DNA of 64,000 bases from Marchantia polymorpha subsp. ruderalis (GCA_037833965.1 AP031358.1:6890001-6954000), one strand, 5' to 3'; counted from the stretch's first letter, positions 23,951-36,455 are shown. The notes: generated by a model from the sequence alone, not told the origin. Numbers and translations: made by a program.

Positions 23951-26230
23951 GGGAGCCTTCTTGATGAGCAGATAACAGTTGAATTTAACAGTAAGTTTGT
24001 TATATTACCGTTACATCGACCGACGACGCATAAAAAAAGAAGAAGTCACGTGATGGATCGATTTAAATTTCCCATAATTCAATTCTATTCATTGAAATAT
24101 GTGAATGATATGTATTCTATAATTGGAAAATAATACTAATTTTAATTATCTAAATGAAAATTATTTAATACTATAATTAGATTATAAAATATCATTATAT
24201 CATTTTCTATACTGTATTTACACTAAATTTTTTTTCAATATTTTAAGGGAAAAATGTAACTGTTCTGAATAATTATTGTATGATCATATTCTTGGTAAAG
24301 AATTACATGCCGAAAAATCAAAGGTGGAGATCATTTTGTCATTGATATTTTCAATTTAGTGATAAAATTATTGAATTTAATTTTTATTTTTAATAATACC
24401 ATAAATTCAAATAGAAAATATTGAAATCAAAAAATTTTTGGTTTTGAAAAAAATTGCTGTTCAAAAATGTTTTAATAAATCTTGCTATAATAGTTGAATC
24501 TTATATATGCTCAATATGGAAATTTTAAAAAGGACATTTAATTTTACATAAAATAGCACATAGTTTTTAAAAAATGATCATTCTATAGTTCACTTGAATT
24601 CAATATCTACTACTTCATAAGAGTTCTATAATTCAAATATATATTGAATCATCAATATATTTTTTGAGTTTTTTTTATAATTCTACTCATTGAGATATGT
24701 AAAACTTATAAATCACACCATAAAAAATATAACTAATGTGTAATATATAAATTAATTTTCTATAATACTATTAAATTATATCTGAATAAATTAATTATAT
24801 ATATTTTTTTAAAATTTTGATATTAAAAAAATTACATTGAATTATCACATAATATATTTAATTTACATATCTCAACGAATAGAATTATGAAAAAATTTAA
24901 TGATTATAGATCTTATGAAATAAAAAATATTTAAATTCACTTGATTCGCGGAATGATCATTTTTTTATCAACATTATACAAATTATTTCCATAAAACATA
25001 TTGAAATATAAATCACGATAAGTAGAAAGAATGAAATGAAATAGTTGATTCTTAGATAAAACTTGGAAAAACCGATAAAAATAATTTCTACAAAATAAGT
25101 ACAGTTCTTACCATGTGACATAGAGACTTATAGAAGCAATGGAATATAAAAATTGCATGAAAAGTCAGGTCATACAAGAATATCATTCCAGGTTAAATCT
25201 GAGTCCGGTTGAAACGTAACTGGAAACAGGTGCTTGAAAATGAGTCAAAGAAATATGAATGAAGATTGAAAAATCCAAGGTGAGAGTAAACTAACATATC
25301 AACCACCTTGAATCAGAGTTGAAAATTGAGTGAATATATTCGCCCAGATATAGACTATGAGAATGAATTTAAAAATGTGTGGATACGTGTGTCTCAATAA
25401 TATGACAGATAGAATACTCACTGCATAAAATATGAAGACATCGAATTAAATACACCCAAGTGCAATTTCATACCTGATCCTGCAGTAGATTCATTTTCTC
25501 GAGAAGGACAAGCGCAGAACATGTGTAATTCTTCATGACATCTATTTAAAATGAAACCATGACCAAGACGAGAAGCACAAAGTTCACAATAGTTCCGATC
25601 AGGTTGTTCGCATTCCGCAAAAAGCAGGTCTACGCCCTACAATTACCTCTGGATCAGGACGCTTTCCAGACTGTAATCACCGAGCAATGGTCGCTTCCTC
25701 TTCTGGCATGCAACCTGTACTCCAACGCAGATTTCAATCTGGCTTTCTGAAAAAGATGGAAAACGGAAGATTGCTGTTGCCACATTCCGAGCTTCTAAGA
25801 GGACAAACTGGATATTAACTCAAGAATGCCAAAAATCTAAAACTCTGAAATCTTTGACGCCTTCTTTCACCACATCTCGCATGTGCAGGATCATGGTCGC
25901 AGGTATCAGGCCTGCAGGCAAAAGGTAACGGTTTCTCTCTGCGTCTCTAACAAACTCTTCTCGTGCAAGTGAGTCTAGAGGATGTGCTGATGCTGACTTC
26001 TAAGCCTCTGCAATACTACAAACCAATATCCATCGAGACCTTTTCCATATGATTAACAGAAGATCACAGATGATTAAGTACAATACCTGCCGTGCTATAC
26101 ACTTGGAATCACTGCAGATCTCGTTGAAACCTACTGACATCGGGATATGTTCATTGTAGTCGTCGTTGGAAAGGACCGGATCTCACCGCAGGACACACGT
26201 GCTTTGGAGATGGAAGCCCGTGCAGCGCAG
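23951..26230. other. AT-rich intergenic stretch, no supported gene
   Basis: Very AT-rich from 24.05 to 25.1 kb with no frame of note. From 25.1 to 26.2 kb composition is more balanced but the only frames are short and unrecognisable. Confidence 0.5.
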
Positions 26231-26239
26231 CACAGGAGA

Positions 26240-26268
26240 GGGGAGTGGAGGGCAGGGGAGGGGAGGGG
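26240..26268 (+). other. G-quadruplex-like G-run cluster
   Basis: Five G-runs lie on the plus strand: GGGG (26240-26243), GGG (26250-26252), GGGG (26255-26258), GGGG (26260-26263) and GGGG (26265-26268), with loops of one to six bases. Three loops are one or two bases, the arrangement that favours stable quadruplexes. There is no convincing gene start beside it. Confidence 0.6.
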
Positions 26269-26375
26269 CGCCCGTGTCAATCAATCATGTCAAGGTAGGC
26301 AAGGATCCTGGAGCTGGAACAAGATAACCGAAGACCTGGACGTGTGGAAGGTACAAAGAAAAGCCGTGTCCATGA

Positions 26376-26879
26376 TCATTTTTTGTTGGTGACCACCGTC
26401 TTCTTTTTTCCCAAACAGCTGACACGGGGCCAGAATTTCCATCTTCTCCTTCGGCTAGGACGGTGGACGAGAGCTGGCGCTACGGGTTTCGGTCGAGTAG
26501 ATCTGGACGGGGTGGGGGGTGGAAGTTTGCGCCTCACTCGACAGAGGCGGCGGAGGGCCACGCCTAGACAGCACGTGGGCATGCATTGGCAGCGTTTGGA
26601 AGATCTGCAGCACCTGCGACAACGAGAGAGGGATCGAGACGGCGATCGGGACACCGATCGGCAGCATCGGCGAGCACTTCTCCCCGTGGAGGACGATCTG
26701 GACTGGCTCCTGGATTGAGAGCCGGATCGAGACCTCGGAGACGGGGTGGCAGATTTGTGTCTACGACGTAATTTCGGACTCGCTGCAAGGCCTCGTGAAA
26801 CATACCGGCCTCTGATTTTTTCTGATGACGGGCTCCTCGAGGGAGTGCGACTTGAATATGGCGTACCTTTACGAGACAT
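26376..26879 (-). other. possible RS-rich (splicing-factor-like) exon or remnant
   Basis: This minus-strand ATG frame of 167 codons has an Arg/Ser-dipeptide-rich N-terminal half (SRTPSRSP, SATPSPRSRSGSQSRSQSRS, SVSRSPSRSLSR), as in SR proteins and RS-domain splicing regulators. No RNA-recognition motif or cyclophilin domain is visible. The C-terminal half degrades into Cys/Arg/Pro-rich peptide that looks non-coding. Upstream on the same strand, 27124-27483 has another open frame (119 codons, ending in a lysine run encoded by AAG repeats), possibly part of the same gene. I found no splice sites to link them. RS-like peptides also arise by chance from CGATC/CGTCT-rich DNA, so this is uncertain. 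Confidence 0.25.
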
Positions 26880-27146
26880 CGCGTCTTCCCCACCTTGAGA
26901 ATTCAGCTCAAAACTCTTCGGGTCAAATCAAATCTCAGCCCTTGCATGGTCTCCGATTCCGTGCACAAGCAGAATATCCCCAGAATTCTTTCCGGAGTCG
27001 GCAGCGCGTCCCGTCGCTGCCCGAGAGCATGGACCAGGAATCTATCTCGAATGGTGATCTGGGCAGAGCGAGCTCTTCATGGTCAGAAAAATAATCTGCT
27101 CGTGACTCCCACTGCCGCTTCTTCTAGGACGGCGAGAAATCGTTGC

Positions 27147-27172
27147 GCTTCTTCTTCTTCTTCTTCTTTTTT
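27147..27172. repeat. CTT/AAG microsatellite
   Basis: About six CTT units followed by a T run. On the minus strand it encodes the lysine run of the open frame at 27124-27483. Confidence 0.8.
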
Positions 27173-27489
27173 GGATTGTCAGTAATTTCTCCGTCCAGAC
27201 TATCAGAGAATGCCAGGTCCGGCAGCATGTTTTCCGCTGCGTTGGCGTGCCCCGTATGAATGGGACCCACCCGACTCCAACATTGTGCATGCCACGCAAC
27301 GTGACTCCTCCGCATCTGCAGACCCTGCAGCATTTTCATCCGTATGCTTCGACTTAGATCGACGCAACGTTTCGACTCTTTCTTCGTTCCTCGGGTCAAA
27401 TATCCGAGCTTCGCACGAGCCTTTCTCTTCTCGAAACGCTCGCGACGTTCCAGTCGGAACACGAAGCATGTCTCCAACCCCAAATTAAT

Positions 27490-30400
27490 CGGCGCCGGCG
27501 ATGAAGATTTATACTGAACGAGAATTTTTAGCAGCCAAAATCATCAGCACATAGAGTAGAGCATGCCGCCAGATGTCAGTAGCGTTGCCACTTAGAATTT
27601 CGATTTACTGTTGTAAATCGACGAGGGCGAAGTGGCTCCCCGCTAAGTTTCAGAAATTCATCGACTCTGAAATATGAAAATCGATTTCTATCAGTTCCCT
27701 CTGTTCAGCCGAACAGCTGAACTGTTTCACCGGATCGACCTGCAATATGGGCAGGAGCAGTGCGAGCATCTCGACCTAACATGCGAACAAGATGCTGCTC
27801 ATTTACTTTGGTTGACTTGACTTCACGTGGTTGCAAAACACTTTTAGAATCTCAGGTGTTTAATACGACAATCGGGTGTGTGATGGGATTGACTGTTTTC
27901 CTGACCATCGCAATCATATTCACGTACAGAAGAAATTGAGTCTGCTCAAGAGATCTGAAATCAGATATTTTTTTCTGCTTTCAATTATAGTAGGAAGCAC
28001 GTAATGTACCAAAAAGGACGGGAGACCCCATATTCTTTCTTCATTTCCGAGGGTAATCATTTTCGTCTTCTCGGAAGCCCAAATGTAACGTCTCCTCCGG
28101 TTATCAGAACCGAAAGGTTGACAAAAGCCTGAGCAAGTGGTTGTCGGTAGATCATGCGTTCGGGAACCTCTGAGACGACCGGTGAACGCTATATTGGCCT
28201 TTCAACATCTTTGGACCGGTCGTCCTTGGCCTGCAGAGAATACATGGAGACAATGTATGATTACACTGCGGTGCCTGGCAAGGATAATTTGCTGTAGCTG
28301 TTCCATCTACGGAAAGAATATATTCTTCAATATCTTCAATCCATATGCAAACTTAAATTACAGCCACTACGTCCGGTAATAGTTTACATATAGCTGATCA
28401 ATGTGCCAGAAGCGCAAGGTCCTGTGTAAAGAACACAAAGCTCAGCTTGAGAGGTGGCTGCAGAGGGGATTGCCCCTTTGTGTGGGCTTGCATTCTTCCC
28501 CTTCTTTCGCTGCAGAAATAAAGTGGAAATGATCAAATGGTTTTCTGATATTTGCTGCTGCTAGATGACATTATATCATTCACTATTTTTTTTTCCACAG
28601 TGCTTCTTGCAATGCACTGTGAGTAAAAAGATACGACATTGCATTGCAAGTTCATAAAAAATTGGTTCTCAGTCAGCTGTTGAGACTCAAAGTGTCTATA
28701 CTTCATATCCGTCTCCCTATTGTGACTATATGGCTGAACTCCAACTCGACTTAGAATATTCAGAGAATCTTAAACAGCCTTGCGTACCAGGGCAAGCTCA
28801 ATGATCCTCCAGTCGAGGGACTGTGGGCTCACCAAAAAAATTCGAGACTTTAACATCCATTGCACTCAATTGCATGCGTTGCCCTTTCAGTCCTACCAAG
28901 TACTAAGAATCTAAGGGTCTGGTTAATATTTAGTGGGTCATTCCCAGTCAAATACCCATGTGGCCTTCACACGTCTGCATGACAACCTATCGAAAGAACC
29001 TGTTTACGGCAATCTCATTCATTCTTCGTCTCTTGAAAACAGCTCGAGCTCAAGACCGAGCTACTTACTACTTGGAGCTGGTACATGAATGTTGTAGGGA
29101 GTGAAATTTACAGTGCATGTTCACTGGGGTTAAGCATCATTCGCATTCTTCACAGATGTAGATCCGAAAGCAAAGCAAATAAGGATCTTAAAGGTCAGGG
29201 CACCCTTTGCCTTCGAGATGGTTCTGGTTGCAGAGCCATGATCGATCCGCCAGACGAAGGATTTTAGTCCCAGGAGGAAGTCAATGAGGTCTTGCAGAAT
29301 GTGTTTGTTATCGTTGCCTCAGATGATGGGATAAAAACCGTAGCTGGATACTTCTATACGTCGTTCACTTGTCCTCAGGTGTAGCATTATTGATCAGGTC
29401 TAAGATGTCAGGCAGTTGACTTCTTTAGAAGAGCGAATTCCGAGACTCCTGATGTGTTAATGAAGGCCGAATTATTGGCGAGGTCCACTCCTGGGGAGAT
29501 AGGGAATCAAAGCAACAGGTCCAGAGAGTGGTTGAAGGGGCACGCATGGATTCCAGTGTACAATTGATGGTCTCAGAGAAACTCCACCGATATCTGAAAA
29601 AAGTAGTCTGACCTGAAGCTACTTTGCTCAGATGCTCTCGCAAATGCTTGTCACGACGTTGAATATGGACTGTCCTAGAGGTGTTCCAGTCCTATATAAT
29701 GAGAAACTTTTTTGGTATTTTCTTTTTTTCTCTGGGGTTTCGGATCTTAACCGATATCAGTCCTCACAAGAGGGCGTTTTGATGAGCTCATGACATTGCT
29801 GAGATAAGCTCGAACATTCATTGAGATATGAGACATTGCCACTTTACCTGGGGAAATCAGCTGAGCTCAGATTGACTGCTTCAAAGGGAGAGACGGTCCA
29901 GTGAACATGGAAGCTGAATGATCTGGTGATATCTTTTGGTACTTTGAGCCACCTAGTGCCACGGCAATGCCTAGCCAACACCTGACTCACTCACGGACTG
30001 ACTGTACAGAAGAAGCTAAAGCTCCAAATCCTTTATCATCTCACTGTGTGTTGCACCGATGAAGAATCACATGGGACGTCGACAGTAGACCCACTACCGG
30101 AGAGCCGACGATTAAAGCGGTAGCGTCAGGCTCGACAAGACTTTGTTTGCATTGTGGACAATCCCTTTCAAACACGCATGCGCATGCGGAATCAGCGGCC
30201 GGCTGCCTCCGAGCCAGTCACTGCAGAGAAAATCCCAGCCGAGCTCCACCCGCAGCTTGGAGCTACTCACTCGGCCTCGGCAACTTGTAAGAATTGCACC
30301 AACTCTGAATGAAATCTGAGTGAATAAAGAGCACAATCCACGGGATTCAGAGGCATCTCATGTCGCGAAAGCGCATGAGACAGTGGAAGAGCCTGCAGCT

Positions 30401-31078
30401 TGGATCGCAGTTTGTACGAGAGCGGTAATGCTGAGCTGGACGGGGTCCCCGATCCAGCTATCAGTCTCGAATTCGGTGACCATAAGCCCTCCGACCTCCG
30501 ACCTCCGACCTCTCTCTCTCTCTCCTTCCCCTACGGCACAGCTGCTGCTTCTGCAGCATTCCGCGGCCTGCTACTGCAGAACGGGGCTGCGCGCATTGCG
30601 TCCAGAACGCGCCGTCGCGCATCCATCGCCATGGATCTTGGACTCGAGACCACCGCGCCACATGCCGGACTGTGTCAAGGGGGACACCGCATGATCTCGC
30701 GAGAAACGCAATGTCGGTTGATCCGAGTTTTAAACTACGCCTAATCCCCCCACCTCCTCAACAGGGGTACATGTGAACGGCGCATTCGAAGAAACCAATG
30801 TGTTCCATGACAACGCTTTTTTAAATCCCGCTTCGAATGGAACCTTCCGCGAACATGACGGCCGCTGACGGTAGCTGACGTCGCGCCCCGACCGGAGAGG
30901 TCCGTGACCGGACCACCCTCACACTGGATCGGAAAGCCTGTCGGATATTCTCGATCGACGGCTGAGAGCTCCCGTGCGCGGTATCGTACTTCCCCTGCGT
31001 CCGTATGGTGCATGGCGTATGAACCGCAGCTCTTCACTGTACACGTGTACTTTTCAGTTTTATAATCCATTAGAATTT
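27490..31078. other. intergenic, mixed composition, no supported gene
   Basis: Open frames are under 125 codons and unrecognisable. A CCTCCGA triplication with a CT run lies at about 30488-30525. Around 28.6 kb the words CTTGCAATGCA and TGCATTGCAAG form an 11-bp inverted repeat with a loop of a little over 20 bases. The GC-richer interval 30.3-31.0 kb has overlapping frames on both strands, typical of chance. Confidence 0.45.
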
Positions 31079-31155
31079 AGTATGTCCGGATGTAATTCTG
31101 AGAAAGAAATCATGTGTTTAAAGTTTTCTTTCTCGGGAGTACATCTGGACATACT
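31079..31155 (+). ncRNA. miRNA-precursor-like hairpin candidate
   Basis: The arms 31079-31109 (AGTATGTCCGGATGTA...) and 31125-31155 (...TACATCTGGACATACT) form a 31-bp stem with a 15-nt loop. Only four positions are not exact complements. In a plus-strand RNA three of these are G-U wobbles and one is an A-G mismatch; in the minus-strand RNA the three would be A-C mismatches. That asymmetry fits a plus-strand folded RNA such as a young MIRNA locus, though neutral C-to-T decay of a perfect foldback would look similar. The length suits a 21-nt product. No promoter is evident and I do not recognise a known miRNA in it. Confidence 0.4.
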
Positions 31156-31329
31156 GATTCTTCTTCGCGTGTCCTCAATATGTATCTACGTATAGGTGTC
31201 TCCGTATACCGAGGATTGTAGACCCCCCAGCCCGGGCTCAGCGGTCCCCCGTCCTGCTCACACTATTTACCTCAGGCTATGGAAAACTTTCACCCATCCT
31301 TTTAGTACATGCTGTTTGACAGAAAATTC

Positions 31330-31505
31330 TGTGCGATCTATGGAAGCACTCGTGATTATTTCTATCTGATGTAGTAGATTCTTATTTTTTTTCTCCTTTT
31401 TTTTCGTGAACTTAATGACTGCGATGTGGCACTTGTGAATATTTCTGCCGTATGGAGTAGATTCAATTTTTTTTCTCTGCTCTGGCTAAATCATGAACTT
31501 CATTC
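31330..31505. repeat. diverged tandem duplication, about 83-bp unit
   Basis: Two adjacent stretches share the same order of words: TGCGAT...CACT, then GTGATTATTTCT (31352) against GTGAATATTTCT (31435), then GTAGTAGATTC against GGAGTAGATTC, then a T-rich tract, then CGTGAACTTAATGA against CATGAACTTCATTCA. Spacing is 83 bp with small indels. It is non-coding. Confidence 0.65.
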
Positions 31506-31576
31506 AGAATCTTGTGGAGTTTTTGGACTCAAAGCGGACGAGGAGTATCACGATTATTATTTCGTTCCGGTTGCGT

Positions 31577-31600
31577 TGACGAAATGACGAAATGACGAAA
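31577..31600 (+). repeat. three tandem copies of TGACGAAA
   Basis: The octamer TGACGAAA is repeated three times without interruption. TGACG is the core bound by plant TGA-type bZIP factors, but no gene start lies nearby, so a regulatory role is only possible. Confidence 0.8.
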
Positions 31601-31625
31601 TCTCGGCTGAATTGAAATTGTTTTG

Positions 31626-31650
31626 GATCGATGAGTTTTGCTCATCGATC
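31626..31650. repeat. 10-bp perfect inverted repeat
   Basis: GATCGATGAG (31626-31635) and CTCATCGATC (31641-31650) pair perfectly around TTTTG, 25 bases after the TGACGAAA repeats. It is a short GC-containing hairpin with no assigned function. Confidence 0.7.
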
Positions 31651-33870
31651 AAGCTCTGGGACGCTGGAGTGGCGTTCAGTTTGCCTGACGATGATCCGAC
31701 ACTTGATCTTCTCTGACGTTTAGAAAACTGACATCTATAGAGCTCGTGTCTGGTGCTGGGGCTTTTTCAGCGCCGTTAGATGTGGTCGCTCGACCATCAT
31801 CGACATGAGATACCACATAACCAAAACATCTGACAGTGTGCATACCAGCTGAAGTCCACTGTGAAACCTGCTACCTAACCCCGCGAGTATGATGGAGCAC
31901 CTACCTCATATTAAGCATCGTAGGTTTCTCGGGAGTATGAGGCATTCCATCTTTGCCAATTTTACGAGCTACTTGAGCTTGGATCCAAATTCAGCCAGAG
32001 TTCATTTCCCTAGGATACCCGAAAAGTCAGTCCGGATAAGCTCAGAAAAAAGAAGAGGGTAGAATCTACTGATGAAGGTCATGTCAAAGGTTGTTGTGAA
32101 CCTCTGACCTTTTCCCGAGACAACTATGTCATAATGTCTCCTGAAATTTTCACCTCACATTCACCGTCGAGTATTTGTTGAAAGTCCGGTCGCATGAAGG
32201 ACCTTTCTTTCGCGATTGGCAAGTGGTTCTGATCGAGCCTGTTCATTTGGCTGAGACTTTCGTTTTTATAATCATTCAACCGAATAATTTGGGAGAAATC
32301 TGAGAACACCCCCATCTAGCGGTACATCGATGAAATGAAATGTAAAGCAACAGTCTCCACACCGCACAAGCCTCAAGTTGCATAACTTTTCTCCCAGAGT
32401 GGAGCAATAAAGTTGCCGAACTGTAAAATAAACCAAAAGGAATGATACACTGTCGGCTAGTACGCAGACTCTCTTACGCTCTCGCGCAAAAATTTCTAAA
32501 CCCCGCGTCCATCATTCCAGAAAAGTGATTAACAAGTGTCGTCTCTAAGAGCAGGAGATGGGACAAACCCACCGTTGGAAGTAGACGAATGAACACCATA
32601 AGTTCCCTTCAGTGCGTTCTAATGCCAAAGATTAGGTGACAGAACAACAGTGGCTCCAGGTACTATTAGTGGAGCCAGATGATGGCAAGTTTGAAGAATT
32701 CCGTACAATTTTGGGTCCTCGTAGGTCCAGACCTACGCGGGGTCCCACATGCCGACCAGCTGCAAGTACAGTCTGTACCTGAAATCACATGAGTTTCCAT
32801 GAGAATCGTGCATTGAAAACATGTTGCCATTCAACTCTGAGGCGCTTTCTCAACCTATGAGCGAGAATGTCTTCTTTCATGTGGAACACGTTCAACTACA
32901 CATATTGTTTTCATAGCGTCAGATCGCTAGTCTCATACGGTACTCCGCAGTATGTTCACTTGTTTTTTCCAGGACCTTTTCCCGTGACTTCCTGGAAACC
33001 ACAAAGGAAGTGTCGGGGAAGTTCTTCGCATTTTCCTTTTAGATAAAGATAAGACTTATGTAGACCTTTGTTCTTTTGAAAAAGGCTTTTCTCTATCTCG
33101 TAAACGCATTCTTTATACGAGCCCCACCACTTCTGAACTAACTCTTAGATAAGATAAAGCCACATGACATGCCCGGTCCGAGCAACGAATTATAATATAC
33201 ATTGATGTAATAACCTTGTTCTCTACTATAGCATTGCCTCCGAGACCATGAAAGCTACGTTTTCACTATGCATGTCTTCCTTCGTCACATTCATGATCGT
33301 AACAATCGTAAAATAAGAGCTCGATGATGAAAGGATAAATAATTCAACATCCATACCAACATGAATGCATCGTAGAGTGAAACATATCAACTCCTCGGAT
33401 GAAGGTTTTATTTATTTGGTACCATCCACCTCTGTAATCCTTGAAGCAATTTAGAATTGCTGATTATGTCGAAGGACATGTGTACTTGTTATCCCATGAT
33501 TAGAGATCGAGAAAAATTAAAACTTCCTGTATGCCAGGACTCTCTTTTTTTGAGATAGAGCCTAGCGCTAGGATATCCCTTGTCAGACCGATTCAGATGT
33601 GTACTGCACTTGGGTCCTACGCTACGCGAAGGTTTTGAAGTTTGCACAATCTTTGTTGTGGGGACTTCGAAATCATACTTTGATCAGTCATGTGACTAGC
33701 ACGATGATCAGGGTTAGCGACGTACCAAGGATTCCCATTCAATTTACTTCAGGATTTCCTCTACAGTACACAAACTGATTCCAGCATAGGGTGCGAGGTC
33801 CATACTTCATCATTCAATATTGCTCTAGGTGATTTTCGAATTGCACGAAAAATGAAGTGGAGACAAGCTT
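31651..33870. other. intergenic, no supported gene
   Basis: Only frames under 65 codons occur here, all unrecognisable. No structure of note was seen. Confidence 0.5.
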
Positions 33871-33874
33871 TGAC

Positions 33875-34245
33875 CACATGGTGACATGTGATTCTGTCTG
33901 CTTGTGCAAGCTTCGAGAACAAGCTTCGATCAGGGGTGCGTTCATTGCTGGAAATTTCAAAAAAATTTCTGATTTGCTATGAGATTCTGCCTCCATGAAG
34001 CTGAGCGTGCTCGTAGCAGCTATGCGATATAAAGAGGTTCATAAACTTTTGTTGTGCCAATTAGTGACATGTGATTCTATCTGTTCGCGCGAGCTTTGGA
34101 AACTGTCGATGAGAAGTGTACAGTACTCATCGTTTAAATTTTCAAAGTTCGTTATCCATCTTCTGAAGTGATTTGAAATCATGCTCCCATGAGCTGCAGT
34201 AATTTGAGTGTGACCATGACATGCAGATTAAAATACCCACTCCAG
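33875..34245. repeat. diverged tandem duplication, about 183-bp unit
   Basis: GTGACATGTGATTCT at 33881 recurs at 34064, followed in both by TCTG(C/T)TTG/CGCGCAAGC-like sequence and then CGATCAGG.GTG against CGATGAGAAGTG. Similarity fades with distance, indicating an old duplication. It is non-coding. Confidence 0.55.
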
Positions 34246-34365
34246 ACGAGTCTCATACACTTTTCTTGTCCCTCTTGAATCGCTACACTGGCTATACGAG
34301 GTAAAGGCCATTAGGTCCCTGGCCTCAACATCGCCGCAACCCCTACCTTTTTTTTCTCAGAAAGT

Positions 34366-34693
34366 TTGATCGGGCATGATCTATATGTGCCACTTTCATT
34401 CTATCATACATAAACTGCATGTAGGATTTTAGGAGAACACTTCTTGACAGGTTTCGTACACGGGGACAAGTTAGCAATCTCTGAGCAGACACCAATGTAT
34501 TGGGGACAAACTCCACGAGAGAGTCCTCGTACCCTGACATGAACATTTTGTGCCGCTTTCGACATAGTACATGAACATCATTGGGGCATCTAGAGTTCTA
34601 GGAAAACATTTTTCCAGAAGGTGTTTCGTTGAACATGCTAACAATCTTTGAGCAGGTACCAAGAAAGTGGAGACACAAGCCACACGAGAGTTG
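34366..34693. repeat. diverged tandem duplication, about 163-bp unit
   Basis: GTGCCACTTTC at 34387 corresponds to GTGCCGCTTTC at 34550. The two units keep colinear words: CATACATAAAC and AGTACATGAAC; TAGGAGAACACTTCTTGACAG and TAGGAAAACATTTTTCCAGA; AGCAATCTCTGAGCAGACACC and AACAATCTTTGAGCAGGTACC; CACGAGAG. On the minus strand the duplication yields two similar short peptides (34343-34546 and 34471-34683), which might reflect an old coding origin but are more simply explained by the DNA repeat. Confidence 0.7.
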
Positions 34694-35483
34694 ACCTTTT
34701 CTCAGTCTGTCTATTTGAAACATGTGCAACATCATAGTGCTATTCCCATCGAAAGTGCGTGAAGTGCTTTAATTTGGTTGGCCTTAATTTGACTGCACGT
34801 ATAGAAATCTACTCTGAGTGATCGATAGTTTTAACACTCTTTGCACATTCTCCTAGTGTATGGGATCGTTCTTCCTACTGCAAGGGCTCAAAGGCATTCA
34901 CATTTGTCAAAACAAGAGTGTGTGATAGTGGATCCATGCGAAACAAGGAGTATTTTCACCTTGTATTATATATGATGAATTGGTTTGGTTTATAAACATT
35001 TTGATTACATGTGAATGTATTATATTCATTAATATATTTCTAACAAATATGATGAAGTATTGTTTATTTAGCGTGCAAAGGTAGTTATCGATGATATCGT
35101 TAGGGACGTGAATTTGTGTCACAACAAACTTGGTACCATGGCAGGATTGGGTGATATCATATAGAGAGAGTGTTGGTGTATCCTGCGATAGATTGGGGTT
35201 AAAAATAAAATTACTTGTTTTCAAAACACGATTTTGTTCAATATGTTATGATTTTTGATACTAGCATTAATATTATTGTCTTGAAATTATTGATTATCCA
35301 CAATCAACTAAGAATAGAGAAACAAGAATCATATATTCAACACTTTGGTCGTTTCGTTATGAAGTTACGTGGAATAATGAGCCCAACGTGATACGCGAGA
35401 GCGAAGAGAATCATACTATGTCGCAATTTATTATAAAGTTACTCAATCATCGTCCTGGTATTGTTCGGTGGGCAATCAGATTA

Positions 35484-35520
35484 TCATTCGAATCCGTGTT
35501 TTTCACACGGATTCGAATGA
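35484..35520. repeat. perfect 16-bp inverted repeat
   Basis: TCATTCGAATCCGTGT (35484-35499) and ACACGGATTCGAATGA (35505-35520) pair perfectly around TTTTC. It contains TTCGAATCC, reminiscent of a tRNA B-box, but no tRNA cloverleaf can be formed around it. Confidence 0.9.
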
Positions 35521-36455
35521 AACAATATCTATTTTGTGGATACTAATCACATTACTTTATCGTTCTAGTACGGTTTGAGGTTTAGACAGCTAATACTTCT
35601 TTATGCAAAGAAACAAGACCATGCTTGGTTATATACTTAATGTCGTGTTAACAAATTGCGTAGTCATTTATTAGTCCGGTCTCCAAAGGGTGCTCTCTTA
35701 CATATCGAGGAACCGCGAAGGTGCTCGGACCACGTTGCACATGTTTTACCATCGTAGGAATAATGTCGACCGGGGTACCATCTGCACAGTGCACCGGCGG
35801 CTCTCGCAACAACCACATAATAGGTGAACTGGTGATTGGAAACAAGGACGCCGTCTAGATCTCCAGGCCAGATGCAACTGGGCTCCGTAAAGCACCAAAA
35901 GGCCGTAGGAAGCCTCGAGCCGTACCCCGTACCCAACTACGAAACCGTGTGTTGGCAACTTCGTAAGTCGGCGGTCCTTGTTGACTGCTGAGAATGCCCA
36001 TCGTCTGGGTTTATGTTCGATGGAGATGATCGTGTTAATGCCCATGTTGTTCGCGGAGGCTTAAGGCATGCAGACACGTGATATTTGCATGAACGCGTGG
36101 CCGAGATAGTTTGGATAAGCGTGAGACGAACCGCCCTCACTAGCTGGAGCTCTCAGACATACATCCATCGATTTTGCGCTGCCGTCGCCATCCGCAGCTT
36201 CTGGAACGCGCCTTCCTCCCAATTGCGGAGCGGGTTCCGCCCACTTTCCTTCCTTATGCTCTTCCGGAGGTCAGCACCTCGCAACTCTGGCGCCTGGGAC
36301 TCTTGAACTGGGGGCAGCCAAATCTATGGCTGCGGTGGGCGCAGATGGAGGTGCGGAGAATCATAAAACCCTCTCGAGAGGATTAGACGATCCTCTGAGA
36401 CGCCACAGTCCCTGCCCCTGTTTGATCCATAGATGTTAGCGTGTGTGTGGCCCTG

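Noticed and set aside
35484-35520. tRNA gene suggested by TTCGAATCC
   Set aside because: The word is part of a simple palindrome; no acceptor, D or anticodon arm can be formed around it.
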